A stretch of DNA of 64,000 nucleotides, from positions 18,690-82,689 of the forward strand of contig JARGFU010000023.1 of NCBI GenBank assembly GCA_029210625.1, in the 5' to 3' direction. This document shows positions 1 through 7,784 of the stretch, in pieces. The notes under the pieces are model-generated. The model did no database searches, was not told the origin of the DNA, and was given only the letters and a program-made list of their open reading frames with translations. Position 1 is the first letter of the stretch. Each line of letters opens with the position of its first letter. The DNA comes from Deltaproteobacteria bacterium. GTDB lineage: Bacteria > Myxococcota > Myxococcia > SLRQ01. The translations under genes and the position numbers were made by a program.

Positions 1-419
1 AAGTTCAACCGCGCGGTGTTGCGGTTCTTCTGGCGCAGCGACCAGAGGGTCTTTCCGGTCTTGCCGTCGAGCGCATAGAAGTCCAGCGTCCGCCCGCCGG
101 TCAGGACGTCCTGCACGCCGTCGCCGTTCACGTCCAGGAGGTGGGGGGTGGCGTAGAGCTCGTCCTTGAAGCGCCGCCTCCAGCGGACCTTGCCGGTCTT
201 CGCGTCCACCACCGCCGCGGCGCCACCCTGGCCCATGTGGCCGCCCCCCACCGCGATCTCCGGGGTGCCGTCGCCCTCCAGGTCGAGGACCCTCGGCGAG
301 GAGCCGCCGCCGCCGGGGAGCTGGGTCTGCCAGAGGCGCTTCAGGGTCAGGTCCTCTGCCCGGGCCTCGCTAGCGAAGAGCAGCACGACGAGCGTCGCCA
401 GCAGGCGTGTGGTGCACAT
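1..419 (-). CDS. Secreted FG-GAP/PQQ-like repeat protein, N-terminal part only
   Basis: The gene starts at the ATG at 419 and runs off the window edge, so only 139 residues are visible. Residues 1-21 are a Sec signal peptide (hydrophobic core, then ASEARA), so the product is exported. Two Asp-rich motifs follow, DLEGDGTPEI near 46-55 and DVNGDGVQDV near 96-105. They alternate with VVDAKTGKVRW and YALDGKTGKTLW strands. This is the pattern of FG-GAP/VCBS or PQQ-like beta-propeller blades. No catalytic residue is visible and the function is unknown. An ACGT-hexamer repeat lies about 42 bp upstream of the start. A weak -10-like TATCCA lies 6 nt before the ATG. Confidence 0.8.
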   Translation of the reverse strand, partial: MCTTRLLATLVVLLFASEARAEDLTLKRLWQTQLPGGGGSSPRVLDLEGDGTPEIAVGGGHMGQGGAAAVVDAKTGKVRWRRRFKDELYATPHLLDVNGDGVQDVLTGGRTLDFYALDGKTGKTLWSLRQKNRNTARLN

Positions 420-460
420 CGTGATTGGATACCCCGCTTTCCGGGTCGCGACCACGGAAA

Positions 461-513
461 CCGAGGAGAAACCGAGCACGTTCACGTGCACGTACACGTG
501 CACGGCTTCTCCC
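461..513. repeat. ACGTNN-hexamer palindromic element, copy 1
   Basis: Hexamers cacgtt-cacgtg-cacgta-cacgtg-cacgg occupy 477-505. The left flank is GGAGAAACCG (465-474) and the right flank CGGCTTCTCC (503-512), near-perfect inverted repeats of each other. The element lies upstream of the minus-strand gene starting at 419 and downstream of the nrdJ terminator. Peptides of the V-H-V-H type that it could encode are by-products of the hexamer and are not taken as genes. Confidence 0.8.
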
Positions 514-553
514 CTGATCCGCCCTGGCTCCTCGAACGAGCGGTCGTGCCTTC

Positions 554-594
554 AAAAAAAACGCCGCGTCGGGGAGATGGCCCCGACGCGGCGT
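554..594 (-). terminator. Rho-independent terminator after nrdJ
   Basis: A perfect 14-bp stem (561-574 with 581-594) has a 6-nt loop. On the minus strand it is followed by eight T residues (554-561). It lies about 40 bp past the nrdJ stop codon. Confidence 0.9.
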
Positions 595-633
595 GAAGGG
601 TCGTTGCGCGAACCCCTACTTCAGACTCTTTTC

Positions 634-3600
634 CTAGCTGCAGCCGGAGGTCGATCCGCAGCTGACGCACTTCAGGCAGGTGCCGTTGCGGACCATGGTC
701 ATCTGACCGCAGTCACCGCAGGCCTCACCCTCGTAGCCCTGGGCCTTGGCCATGGAGATCTTGTCCAGATCCCGCTTGGCGGCCTTCCGGGAGGAGCCCC
801 GGCCCGCCTTGCTGCGGCCCCCGCCCCCGCTCATGGGGGTGAGGCGGGCCGAGCCCCGGGAGACGGCGCCGCCGCCGCCGACTGCGGTGCGCAGGAAGCC
901 GACGCTGGCGACCTCAGCCTGGTGCTGCTCCTGAAACTCGAAGTGCAGCTCGGAGGGGGCATCGGCCATGCGCTCGTAGACCTCCTCGTCCTCGTACTCG
1001 GGCTCCTCGGGGCGGTGCATGGCGTCGTGCCGCAGGTCGTCGGCCTGGACGTGGGCCAGCTCGTGGCGGCCCAGGTAGGAGACGGCCAGCTCCCGGAAGA
1101 TGTAGTCGATGACCGAGGTGGCCATCTTGATCCGGTCGTTGCCCTGCACCATGCCGTTGGGCTCGAAGCGGGAGAAGACGAAGGCGTCGACGAACTCCTC
1201 GAGGGGCACGCCGTACTGCAGGCCCAGGGAGAGCGCCACGGCGAAGGAGTTCATCAGCGAGCGGAAGGCGGCGCCCTCCTTGTGCATGTCGATGAAGATC
1301 TCGCCGAGGGTGCCGTCGTCGTACTCGCCGGTCCGCAGGTAGACCTTGTGGCCGCCGACCACCGCCTTCTGGGTGTAGCCCCGGCGGCGGTCCGGCAGGC
1401 GCCGGCGGTGCGCCAGGTAGCGCAGGATGATCCGCTCGGCGGCCTCCTGGGGCGCGGCCCGCGAGGGCACGGGGACCTCGTCATCGTCATCGACGGCCCA
1501 GGTCGCCGAGAGGGGCTGGGAGAGCTTCGAGCCGTCCCGGTAGAGGGCCATCGCCTTCAGGCCCAGACGCCAGGAGAGGAGGTAGGCGTCCTTGACCTCC
1601 TCGACGGTGGCCTCGGCGGGCATGTTGATGGTCTTGGAGATGGCGCCGGAGATGAAGGGCTGGGCCGCCGCCATCATCCGGATGTGCGCCTCGGCCGCGA
1701 TGAAGCGCGTGCCGTAGCGGCCGCAGCGGTTGGCGCAGTCGAAGACCGGCAGGTGCTCCTCCTTCACGTGCGGCGCGCCCTCGATGGTCATCGTGCCGCA
1801 GGCGTAGTCGGAGGCCCGGCGCACCTCGTCGGGGGTGAAGCCCAGGTAGGAGAGGAGGTCGAAGTCCGGGGCCGTGAAGGTCTCGGCGTCGATGTCCAGC
1901 CGCTCCTTGAGGAGCTCGTCACCCAGGGTCCAGCGGTTGAAGGCGAAGGAGAGATCGAAGGCCGAGGCCACGGCCTGATCCACCTTGCGCAGGTCGCTCT
2001 CCTGGAAGCCTCGCTCCTTGAGGGCCTCGTGGTTCACGCCGGGGGCGCCCTTCAGGGAGCCGGCGCCCTTCACGTAGGCGACGATGGCGTCGACCTCGCG
2101 GGGGTCGTAGCCCAGGCGGGCGAGGGCCGCGGGCACCGACTGGTTGATGATCTTGAAGTAGCCGCCGCCGGCCAGCTTCTTGAACTTCACCAGGGCGAAG
2201 TCCGGCTCGATGCCGGTGGTGTCGCAGTCCATCAGCAGACCGATGGTCCCCGTGGGGGCGATGACCGTGGTCTGGGCGTTGCGCACGCCGTGCTCGGTGG
2301 CCAGATCGACGGCCAGGTCCCAGGCGCTGCGGGCGGCCTTGGTCAGGCTGTCCGGGCAGGCGCCGGCGTCGAGGCCCACCGGGGTGACCTCGAGGTCCTC
2401 GTAGGCGTCCACCGGGGCGTCGTAGGCCGCCCGCTTGTGGTTCTTGAGGACCCGCAGGACCTCCGCGGCGTTGCGCTCGTAGCGCGGGAAGGGCCCGTGC
2501 TCGGCCGCCATCCGGGCGCTGGTGGCGTAGGCGTGACCGGTGAGGATCGAGGAGATCGCCCCGCACCAGGCCCGGCCCTCGCGGCTGTCGTAGGGGATGC
2601 CCAGGCGCATCAGCATGGCGCCGAGGTTGGCGAAGCCGAGGCCGAGGGTCCGGTACTCGTAGGAGCGCTGGGCGATCTCCTTGCTGGGGTACTGCGCCAT
2701 CAGGACGCTGACCTCGAGGACCACCGTCCAGATCTGGATGGCGTGGGTGAACCCACCGATGTCGAAGGGGTTCTCCTGGTCGCCCCGCAGGAGGGTCATC
2801 AGGTTCACCGACGCCAGGTTGCAGGCCGTGTCGTCGAGGAACATGTACTCGGAGCAGGGGTTGCTCGCCCGGATCCGCCCGTCGGTGGGGCAGGTGTGCC
2901 AGGCGTTGATCGTGCCGTCGAACTGCACGCCGGGGTCCGCGCTGCCCCAGGCCGCGGTGGCGATCCGCTCCCAGAGGTCCCGGGCGTGGACGCGCTTGGC
3001 CACCTTGCCGTCGGTGCGGCGCAGCAGCTCCCACTCGCCGTCGTCCAGGACGGCCTTCATGAACTCGTCGGGCACCCGCACCGAGTTGTTGGAGTTCTGG
3101 CCGGCCACGGTGGCGTAGGCCTCGGACTCCCAGTCGGTGTCGAAGGTGGGGAAGATGATGGAGGTGAAGCCCTGGCGGGCCAGCTGGAGGCAGCGCTGGA
3201 TGTAGGAGGGCGCCACGAAGGCCGCCTTCGCCAGCTTGATGGCGCCGGCGAGGACCTCGTTCTCCTCCGGGTCGAAGCGGGCGTCGCCCTCGACGGTGTC
3301 GGTGTGGCAGGCCGCCATGATCTGGGAGAGGTGGAGGCTGCAGGCCTTGCTGCCGGCCACCAGGGCGGCCACCTTCTGCTCCTCGCGGATCTTCCAGTCG
3401 ATGAAGTGCTCGATGTCGGGGTGATCGAGATCGAGGCAGACCATCTTGGCCGCCCGGCGGGTGGTGCCGCCCGACTTGATGGCGCCGGCGGCCCGGTCGC
3501 CGATCTTCAGGAAGCTCATCAGGCCGCTGGAGCGGCCGCCGCCGGAGAGGGGCTCCCCCTCGCCGCGCAGCGCCGAGAAGTTGGTGCCGGTGCCCGAGCC

Positions 3601-4281
3601 GTACTTGAAGAGGCGGGCCTCCCGGGTCCAGAGGTCCATGATGCCGCCCTCGCCCACCAGGTCGTCCGCGACGGACTGGATGAAGCAGGCGTGGGGCTGC
3701 GGGTGCTCGTAGGCGCTCCGGGACTTCTTCAGCTCGCCGGTCTTGGGATCGGCGTAGTAGTGGCCCTGGGCCGGGCCGTCGATGCCATAGGCCCAGTGGA
3801 GGCCGGTGTTGAACCACTGCGGGCTGTTGGGGGCCACCATCTGGCGGGCCAGCATCCAGCGCAGCTCGTCGTGGAAGGCCGAGGCGTCCTTCTCGGTGTC
3901 GAAGTAGCCGTGCTTCCAGCCCCAGTAGGTCCAGCAGCCGGCCAGCCGGTCGAAGGTCTGGCGGGCGTCGTGCTCGCGCCCCTCCCGGGCCTCGGCGGAG
4001 AGCTTGGCGATGGCCTTCTCGTCGGGCACGCGGCGGCGCAGCCACGCCGGGACGGAGCGCTCCATCACGGTGCGGACGGCCGCTGGCACGCCGGCCTTGC
4101 GCAGGTACTTCTGCGCCAGGATGTCCACGGCGACCTGCGACCAGTGGTCCGGCACCAGGACACCATCGGCCTCGAAGACCAGCTCCCCGGAGGGATCACG
4201 GATCTCGGAGCGGCGGGCGACGAAGTTGAAGTCGTCGTAGGGCGAGCGACCTTCGACAGTGAAGCGGCGGGTGATCTGCAT
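634..4281 (-). CDS. nrdJ: Adenosylcobalamin-dependent (class II) ribonucleoside-diphosphate reductase
   Basis: This enzyme reduces ribonucleotides to deoxyribonucleotides using a B12-generated thiyl radical, in the cytosol. The 1215-residue product has the usual length of the large NrdJ group. Visible motifs are the active-site strand with Cys near 199 (HACFIQSV), GSGTGTNFS soon after, and NPCSEY near 474-479 with catalytic Cys476 and Glu478. The last 28 residues form a Cys-rich tail (CGDCG...CLKCVSCG...GCS) that re-reduces the active site. The start has a GGAGG ribosome site 8-9 nt upstream. The gene is monocistronic, with a terminator behind it and about 660 bp of non-coding DNA in front. 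I found no convincing cobalamin riboswitch or NrdR box there. No class I or III reductase is in the window. Confidence 0.95.
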   Translation of the reverse strand: MQITRRFTVEGRSPYDDFNFVARRSEIRDPSGELVFEADGVLVPDHWSQVAVDILAQKYLRKAGVPAAVRTVMERSVPAWLRRRVPDEKAIAKLSAEAREGREHDARQTFDRLAGCWTYWGWKHGYFDTEKDASAFHDELRWMLARQMVAPNSPQWFNTGLHWAYGIDGPAQGHYYADPKTGELKKSRSAYEHPQPHACFIQSVADDLVGEGGIMDLWTREARLFKYGSGTGTNFSALRGEGEPLSGGGRSSGLMSFLKIGDRAAGAIKSGGTTRRAAKMVCLDLDHPDIEHFIDWKIREEQKVAALVAGSKACSLHLSQIMAACHTDTVEGDARFDPEENEVLAGAIKLAKAAFVAPSYIQRCLQLARQGFTSIIFPTFDTDWESEAYATVAGQNSNNSVRVPDEFMKAVLDDGEWELLRRTDGKVAKRVHARDLWERIATAAWGSADPGVQFDGTINAWHTCPTDGRIRASNPCSEYMFLDDTACNLASVNLMTLLRGDQENPFDIGGFTHAIQIWTVVLEVSVLMAQYPSKEIAQRSYEYRTLGLGFANLGAMLMRLGIPYDSREGRAWCGAISSILTGHAYATSARMAAEHGPFPRYERNAAEVLRVLKNHKRAAYDAPVDAYEDLEVTPVGLDAGACPDSLTKAARSAWDLAVDLATEHGVRNAQTTVIAPTGTIGLLMDCDTTGIEPDFALVKFKKLAGGGYFKIINQSVPAALARLGYDPREVDAIVAYVKGAGSLKGAPGVNHEALKERGFQESDLRKVDQAVASAFDLSFAFNRWTLGDELLKERLDIDAETFTAPDFDLLSYLGFTPDEVRRASDYACGTMTIEGAPHVKEEHLPVFDCANRCGRYGTRFIAAEAHIRMMAAAQPFISGAISKTINMPAEATVEEVKDAYLLSWRLGLKAMALYRDGSKLSQPLSATWAVDDDDEVPVPSRAAPQEAAERIILRYLAHRRRLPDRRRGYTQKAVVGGHKVYLRTGEYDDGTLGEIFIDMHKEGAAFRSLMNSFAVALSLGLQYGVPLEEFVDAFVFSRFEPNGMVQGNDRIKMATSVIDYIFRELAVSYLGRHELAHVQADDLRHDAMHRPEEPEYEDEEVYERMADAPSELHFEFQEQHQAEVASVGFLRTAVGGGGAVSRGSARLTPMSGGGGRSKAGRGSSRKAAKRDLDKISMAKAQGYEGEACGDCGQMTMVRNGTCLKCVSCGSTSGCS

Positions 4282-4942
4282 CAGCGGGGACCTCCGGGGA
4301 CATCATTCAGGGGGACGGCAGAGGGACCCATCTTTCCGCTCCACCGGTGCGGCGCACCCAGGCCGCGTGGTTCCAAAGCCTCTCGATCGACGGACGTGTC
4401 CCGCCACCCAGTGTGGCGGCCCGCGGTGCGCAACGACGCTGATATGTCCCCCATCGACCTCAAAGCGAGCGTGAGACTCTCCAGCGCGACCAGAGAGATC
4501 AACAGGGTTGTCTCTCGCCCACGATTGACTGCACGAGAACGAGGTCCCGCCGAGACCCCCCTCGACGGCCCGCCGGCGGCGCCGCCGATCCGCTGCCGAT
4601 CCGCCCCCGCGTGATCGGGCTCTCGATCGCAATTCCAGCGCCCGAGAAGCCGATCACTGCTCCCCCGCGCCGGGCCCGGCCCGCCCCGACCGAGAGGCTG
4701 TAAAGCCCTCCGGCGAGGCCAAGTTTCGAACGCGTTCAGAGCCGAGGAATCACCTGCGATGGAGGCGAAAAATGACGCAACGAGGCAGAGTTGCGCGTCC
4801 CCCCTCCAGGCGATCATAGGTCGAAAAAAAATGGGCCGGAGAGCGCCTCGAGCGCCGTCCAGAGAGGCTTGACAGCAGTGGAGTGATCGGGCGCCGCCGC
4901 GCCCCCCTCCCGGGGCCTCCCGCGCCACCCCCTCCGGGAGGC
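4282..4942. other. Long intergenic region between nrdJ and thrC
   Basis: About 660 bp without a supported gene lie between the nrdJ start and the thrC stop, so this should hold the nrdJ promoter and the end of the thrC unit. A small hairpin CCGCCA/TGGCGG sits at 4401-4419 and an A8 tract near 4825. Neither forms a recognisable riboswitch, NrdR box or terminator. Open frames here are unsupported by any motif. Confidence 0.6.
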
Positions 4943-6271
4943 TCAGAGGAGGCGATCGAGCAGCCCGCGGACCGCGTCGGTGGTGGCCTCGACCGCCACC
5001 GGCTGGTTGGGCTCGCGCGACGCGCCGTGGGGCAGGCGGCCCTCGTGGTAGGCCGCCTTGTGCTCGGAGAACTTCAGGGCGTGGGCCGTGCTCACGACCA
5101 CCACCTCGGCGTCCCGGGCGATGGTCTCCTCGGCGCGGAGCTGCTCCACCGCGGCGAGCGCGACGCCGGTGTGGGGGTCGAGGAAGAGCCCCGCCCGATC
5201 CGCGCGGGCCGCCGCCTCCGAGAGCTGCGCCTCGGAGGCCTGGCGCACGATGCCGTCCACCGCCTCGAGCGCCCGCACCGCCTTCGGGAAGGAGACGGGG
5301 TTGCCGATCCGGATCGCGCTGGCGGCGGTCTCACCCGCGACCACCGCCTCGAAGTCCCAGCCCCGCTGGCTGGCGAGGTAGAGGGGGTTGGCGGCCTCGG
5401 CCTGGGCGACGCAGACCCGGGGCATCGCCTCCGTGAGGCCCAGCGCCCGCAGCAGCTCGAAGCCCGCCACCAGGGCCGACACGTTGCCCAGGTTCCCCCC
5501 GGGGATGACCACCCAGTCGGGCACCCTCCCTCCCAGCTGCTGGACGATCTCCAGGGCGACGGTCTTCTGCCCCTCGACCCGCAGGCTGTTCATGGAGTTG
5601 GCCAGGTAGATCCCCGCGTCCCGGGTGATGGCCTGCACGATGGTCATGCAGCCGTCGAAGTCGGTCTCGAGGGCCAGCACCTTCGCCCCGTGGGCCAGGG
5701 GCTGGAGGAGCTGGGCGGTGCTGATCTTGCCGGCCGGCAGGAAGACCACCGCCGGGATGCCGGCCGCCGCGGCGTAGGCGGCCAGCGCCGCGGAGGTGTC
5801 CCCGGTCGAGGCGCAGGCCACCGCCCGGATGGGCTTGCCCGCCCGCACCATCGCCTTCACCGCCGAGACCAGGACCGTCATGCCCAGGTCCTTGAAGCTG
5901 CCGGTGTGAGAGGTGCCGCACTGCTTCACCCAGAGGTGGGAGAGCCCCTCCTCTTCGGCCAGGCGGGGGCTCTCGACCAGGGGCGTGCTCCCCTCCCCCA
6001 GGGTCACCAGATCCTCGTCCTCGAGCAGCGGGTGCACCCACTCCCGGCGGGCCCAGACCCCCGAGCGCTCCCAGGGCACCGCGGAGATCAGGCGGCGCTC
6101 GAAGCGCTCGCGCCACGCGCCCGCCTCGACGGTCTTGAGGGCCTCGAGATCGTGGACCACCTCCAGCAGGCCGCCGCAGGCCGGGCAGCGGTAGACGATC
6201 TCGTCGAGGGGGTGCCTGCCCTCCGGGCAGCCCTGCAGGCAGCGGAACTCGGCGTGGAAGCTCGAGGGCAT
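4943..6271 (-). CDS. thrC: Threonine synthase with N-terminal zinc ribbon
   Basis: This PLP enzyme converts O-phosphohomoserine to threonine in the cytosol. The 442-residue product begins with a four-Cys ribbon (C11, C15, C29, C32). The PLP-dependent fold follows: SHTGSFKD with the Schiff-base Lys127, the CASTGDTSAALAAYAA phosphate-binding segment, and PGGNLGN. I chose the ATG at 6271. The reading frame stays open for 73 more codons upstream, but that stretch is the out-of-frame end of the neighbouring zinc-ribbon gene, which stops 8 bp before this start. It is probably co-transcribed with the rhomboid and zinc-ribbon genes. A related threonine-synthase-like PLP lyase is the main alternative. 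Confidence 0.9.
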   Translation of the reverse strand: MPSSFHAEFRCLQGCPEGRHPLDEIVYRCPACGGLLEVVHDLEALKTVEAGAWRERFERRLISAVPWERSGVWARREWVHPLLEDEDLVTLGEGSTPLVESPRLAEEEGLSHLWVKQCGTSHTGSFKDLGMTVLVSAVKAMVRAGKPIRAVACASTGDTSAALAAYAAAAGIPAVVFLPAGKISTAQLLQPLAHGAKVLALETDFDGCMTIVQAITRDAGIYLANSMNSLRVEGQKTVALEIVQQLGGRVPDWVVIPGGNLGNVSALVAGFELLRALGLTEAMPRVCVAQAEAANPLYLASQRGWDFEAVVAGETAASAIRIGNPVSFPKAVRALEAVDGIVRQASEAQLSEAAARADRAGLFLDPHTGVALAAVEQLRAEETIARDAEVVVVSTAHALKFSEHKAAYHEGRLPHGASREPNQPVAVEATTDAVRGLLDRLL

Positions 6272-6279
6272 GGATCGCT

Positions 6280-6699
6280 CTACTCTTCCGGGACCCGCAT
6301 CTTGGCGCCGCAGCCGCGGCAGCGGCCGGGGGCCAGCCCCGGCAGGCCGCAGTCGCTGCAGGGCACGACGATCTCTTCGAGGTGATCCGGGATGCCGTTC
6401 TCGTTGGCGTCCTTGGTGACCCGCCGGCCGCGGTGCCGCTGCATCCCGCAGCGCTCGCAGATCAGCCCCGAGGCCTGCACGTGACTGCACCAGACACAGG
6501 GTGAGCTCTCGGTGAGGGCGGCGGTCGCCGGGGTGGGATCCGGGGCGGCCACCGCGGTGGTCTCGAGGCCCTCGATCATCGCGACCGGGGCATCGACGTG
6601 CCCCTGGCTCGCGACCTCGGCCTTGGGGAAGGGCATCCCGCAGACCTCGCAGTCGGTGCCCTGGGGCTGCTGGTTCTCGCAGAGTGCGCAGATGATCAC
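6280..6699 (-). CDS. Small multi-zinc-ribbon protein
   Basis: The 139-residue product carries several CxxC knuckles: CALC and CEVC in the first 20 residues, CVWC and CERC in the middle, CSDC and CRGCG at the end. It is therefore predicted to be a cytosolic protein binding two or more zinc ions. Between the last two pairs is DANENGIPDHLEE, which resembles a Ca-binding thrombospondin-3-type loop and is unexpected in such a protein. The GTG start at 6699 overlaps the TGA stop of the rhomboid gene (GTGA), a translational-coupling arrangement. thrC begins 8 bp after its stop. Function is unknown; the coupling suggests membership in the rhomboid-thrC transcript. Confidence 0.8.
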   Translation of the reverse strand: MIICALCENQQPQGTDCEVCGMPFPKAEVASQGHVDAPVAMIEGLETTAVAAPDPTPATAALTESSPCVWCSHVQASGLICERCGMQRHRGRRVTKDANENGIPDHLEEIVVPCSDCGLPGLAPGRCRGCGAKMRVPEE

Positions 6700-7706
6700 G
6701 GAGGTGAGCCTACCCCAGATCGCCCCTCCGGGTGGGCCTCGAGCTCGCCGCTTCGCAGCCAGGCGATGATCTGCTGGTTCCCGCCCTGGAGCGTCGCCAG
6801 GTAGGACTCGGGCAGGGCCCGGGCCGCCGCCGTCGCCTCGGGCAGCCTCCCCGCCTGCGCCAGGACCAGGGCCAGGTTGGCCCGGATCCAGTGGGCGTCG
6901 GGGTGGCGCTCCAGCACCGCCTCGAAGTGGGTGGCGGCCGCCGGCCAGTCCTTCGCGTCGAAGGCCCGGGAGCCGAGGAAGGCCTGGTGGCGGGAGGTCC
7001 AGCGGGGGTTGAGGCCCCCGAAGGCCAGGAGGGCCAGGAGGGCGGCGAAGGCCCCGGAGAAGGCCAGTCGCCGCAGGCCGTGCTGGCTCCAGGCCCAGCC
7101 CAGGAGGGCCCCGAAGAGCGCCCCGGCGCCGTGGGCGTAGTTGGCGACCGGCAGCACGTCCGCCACGGTGAGGACCACGCAGAGCAGGCCCCAGCCCAGG
7201 AAGACCTGGGCGTTCTTCACCCCGAAGAGCATCCCGAAGGGCCCCCCGAGGGGCCGCAGGGCCACGTAGCCGAAGCAGAAGAGGCCGTAGACCGCCCCCG
7301 AGAGCCCCACCGAGCCGGGATAGTCGAGGGCCACGAAGGCCAGCTCCGCCAGGGAGCCGGCCACCCCCGTGGCCAGGGTCAGGAGGAGGAGCCGGGCGCC
7401 GCCGAAGCGCACCTCGATGGCGAAGGCGAGGGTCCACCACCACAGGACGTTGAAGGCCACGTGGAGGAAGTTCACGTGGAAGAAGTTGGCGGTGAGGAGG
7501 CGCCAGAGCTCCCCACCCCAGACCTCGTCCGGGGCCATCACGCCGCGCTCGAAGAGCTCCGGCTGGAGGTTCCCTGCCAGGAAGAGGCCCGCGCAGAAGA
7601 GGGCCACCGCGGTGGTTACCGGCCCGAGGCGGGCCCGCTCGGTGAGGCTCAGGTGCCGGGGCGGCGGCGCGCCCGGCGGAGGGTCTTGGCGGGCTTCAGG
7701 GGGCAT
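6696..7706 (-). CDS. Rhomboid-family intramembrane protein with C-terminal TPR-like segment
   Basis: This is a predicted inner-membrane serine protease. With the ATG at 7706 it has 336 residues. Six or so hydrophobic segments span residues 30-235. The catalytic dyad is Ser136 in GLSGAVYG and His192 in YAHGAGALFG. HVNFLHVAFN near 77-86 matches the oxyanion-hole His/Asn region. After the membrane domain, about 90 residues resemble tetratricopeptide helices (AATHFEAVLERHPDAHWIR). A TTG at 7733 is in frame and an alternative start, but the candidate promoter overlaps it. The 3' end overlaps the zinc-ribbon gene by 4 bp. Its substrate cannot be told from sequence. Confidence 0.85.
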   Translation of the reverse strand: MPPEARQDPPPGAPPPRHLSLTERARLGPVTTAVALFCAGLFLAGNLQPELFERGVMAPDEVWGGELWRLLTANFFHVNFLHVAFNVLWWWTLAFAIEVRFGGARLLLLTLATGVAGSLAELAFVALDYPGSVGLSGAVYGLFCFGYVALRPLGGPFGMLFGVKNAQVFLGWGLLCVVLTVADVLPVANYAHGAGALFGALLGWAWSQHGLRRLAFSGAFAALLALLAFGGLNPRWTSRHQAFLGSRAFDAKDWPAAATHFEAVLERHPDAHWIRANLALVLAQAGRLPEATAAARALPESYLATLQGGNQQIIAWLRSGELEAHPEGRSGVGSPP

Positions 7707-7738
7707 CGGTGGGGTCCCGGTGAGGGGGAACAAGGTGC

Positions 7739-7767
7739 AACATCAATCCGGACTCATCGAATTTCAA
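7739..7767 (-). promoter_or_regulatory. Candidate promoter for rhomboid-zinc ribbon-thrC
   Basis: On the minus strand TTGAAA (7762-7767) and GATGTT (7739-7744) are 17 bp apart, just downstream of the recG stop. Transcription would begin near 7733, which favours the ATG at 7706 over the TTG at 7733. Confidence 0.4.
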
Positions 7768-7784
7768 AGGGTTTTTTCGGCGGC

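Noticed and set aside
166..4614. A 1482-codon open frame on the plus strand opposite nrdJ
   Set aside because: It is antisense to a clear NrdJ with conserved motifs; the translation is low-complexity Gly/Val/Ala/Arg typical of GC-rich shadow frames. Similar long antisense frames elsewhere were dropped for the same reason.
4869..4874. TTGACA as a plus-strand promoter
   Set aside because: It points into the antisense of thrC and has no suitable -10 at the right distance.
4281..4928. A 215-residue minus-strand frame upstream of nrdJ
   Set aside because: Its end overlaps the nrdJ start and its composition is that of random GC-rich sequence; no motif supports it.
4282..4942. Cobalamin riboswitch or NrdR box upstream of nrdJ
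   Set aside because: No convincing B12-box or NrdR palindrome is present; the one short hairpin (4401-4419) lacks the conserved context.
4943..6490. A 515-residue threonine synthase with 73 extra N-terminal residues
   Set aside because: The extra part overlaps the zinc-ribbon gene in another frame and lacks any homology-like features; the ATG at 6271 gives the normal zinc-ribbon start.
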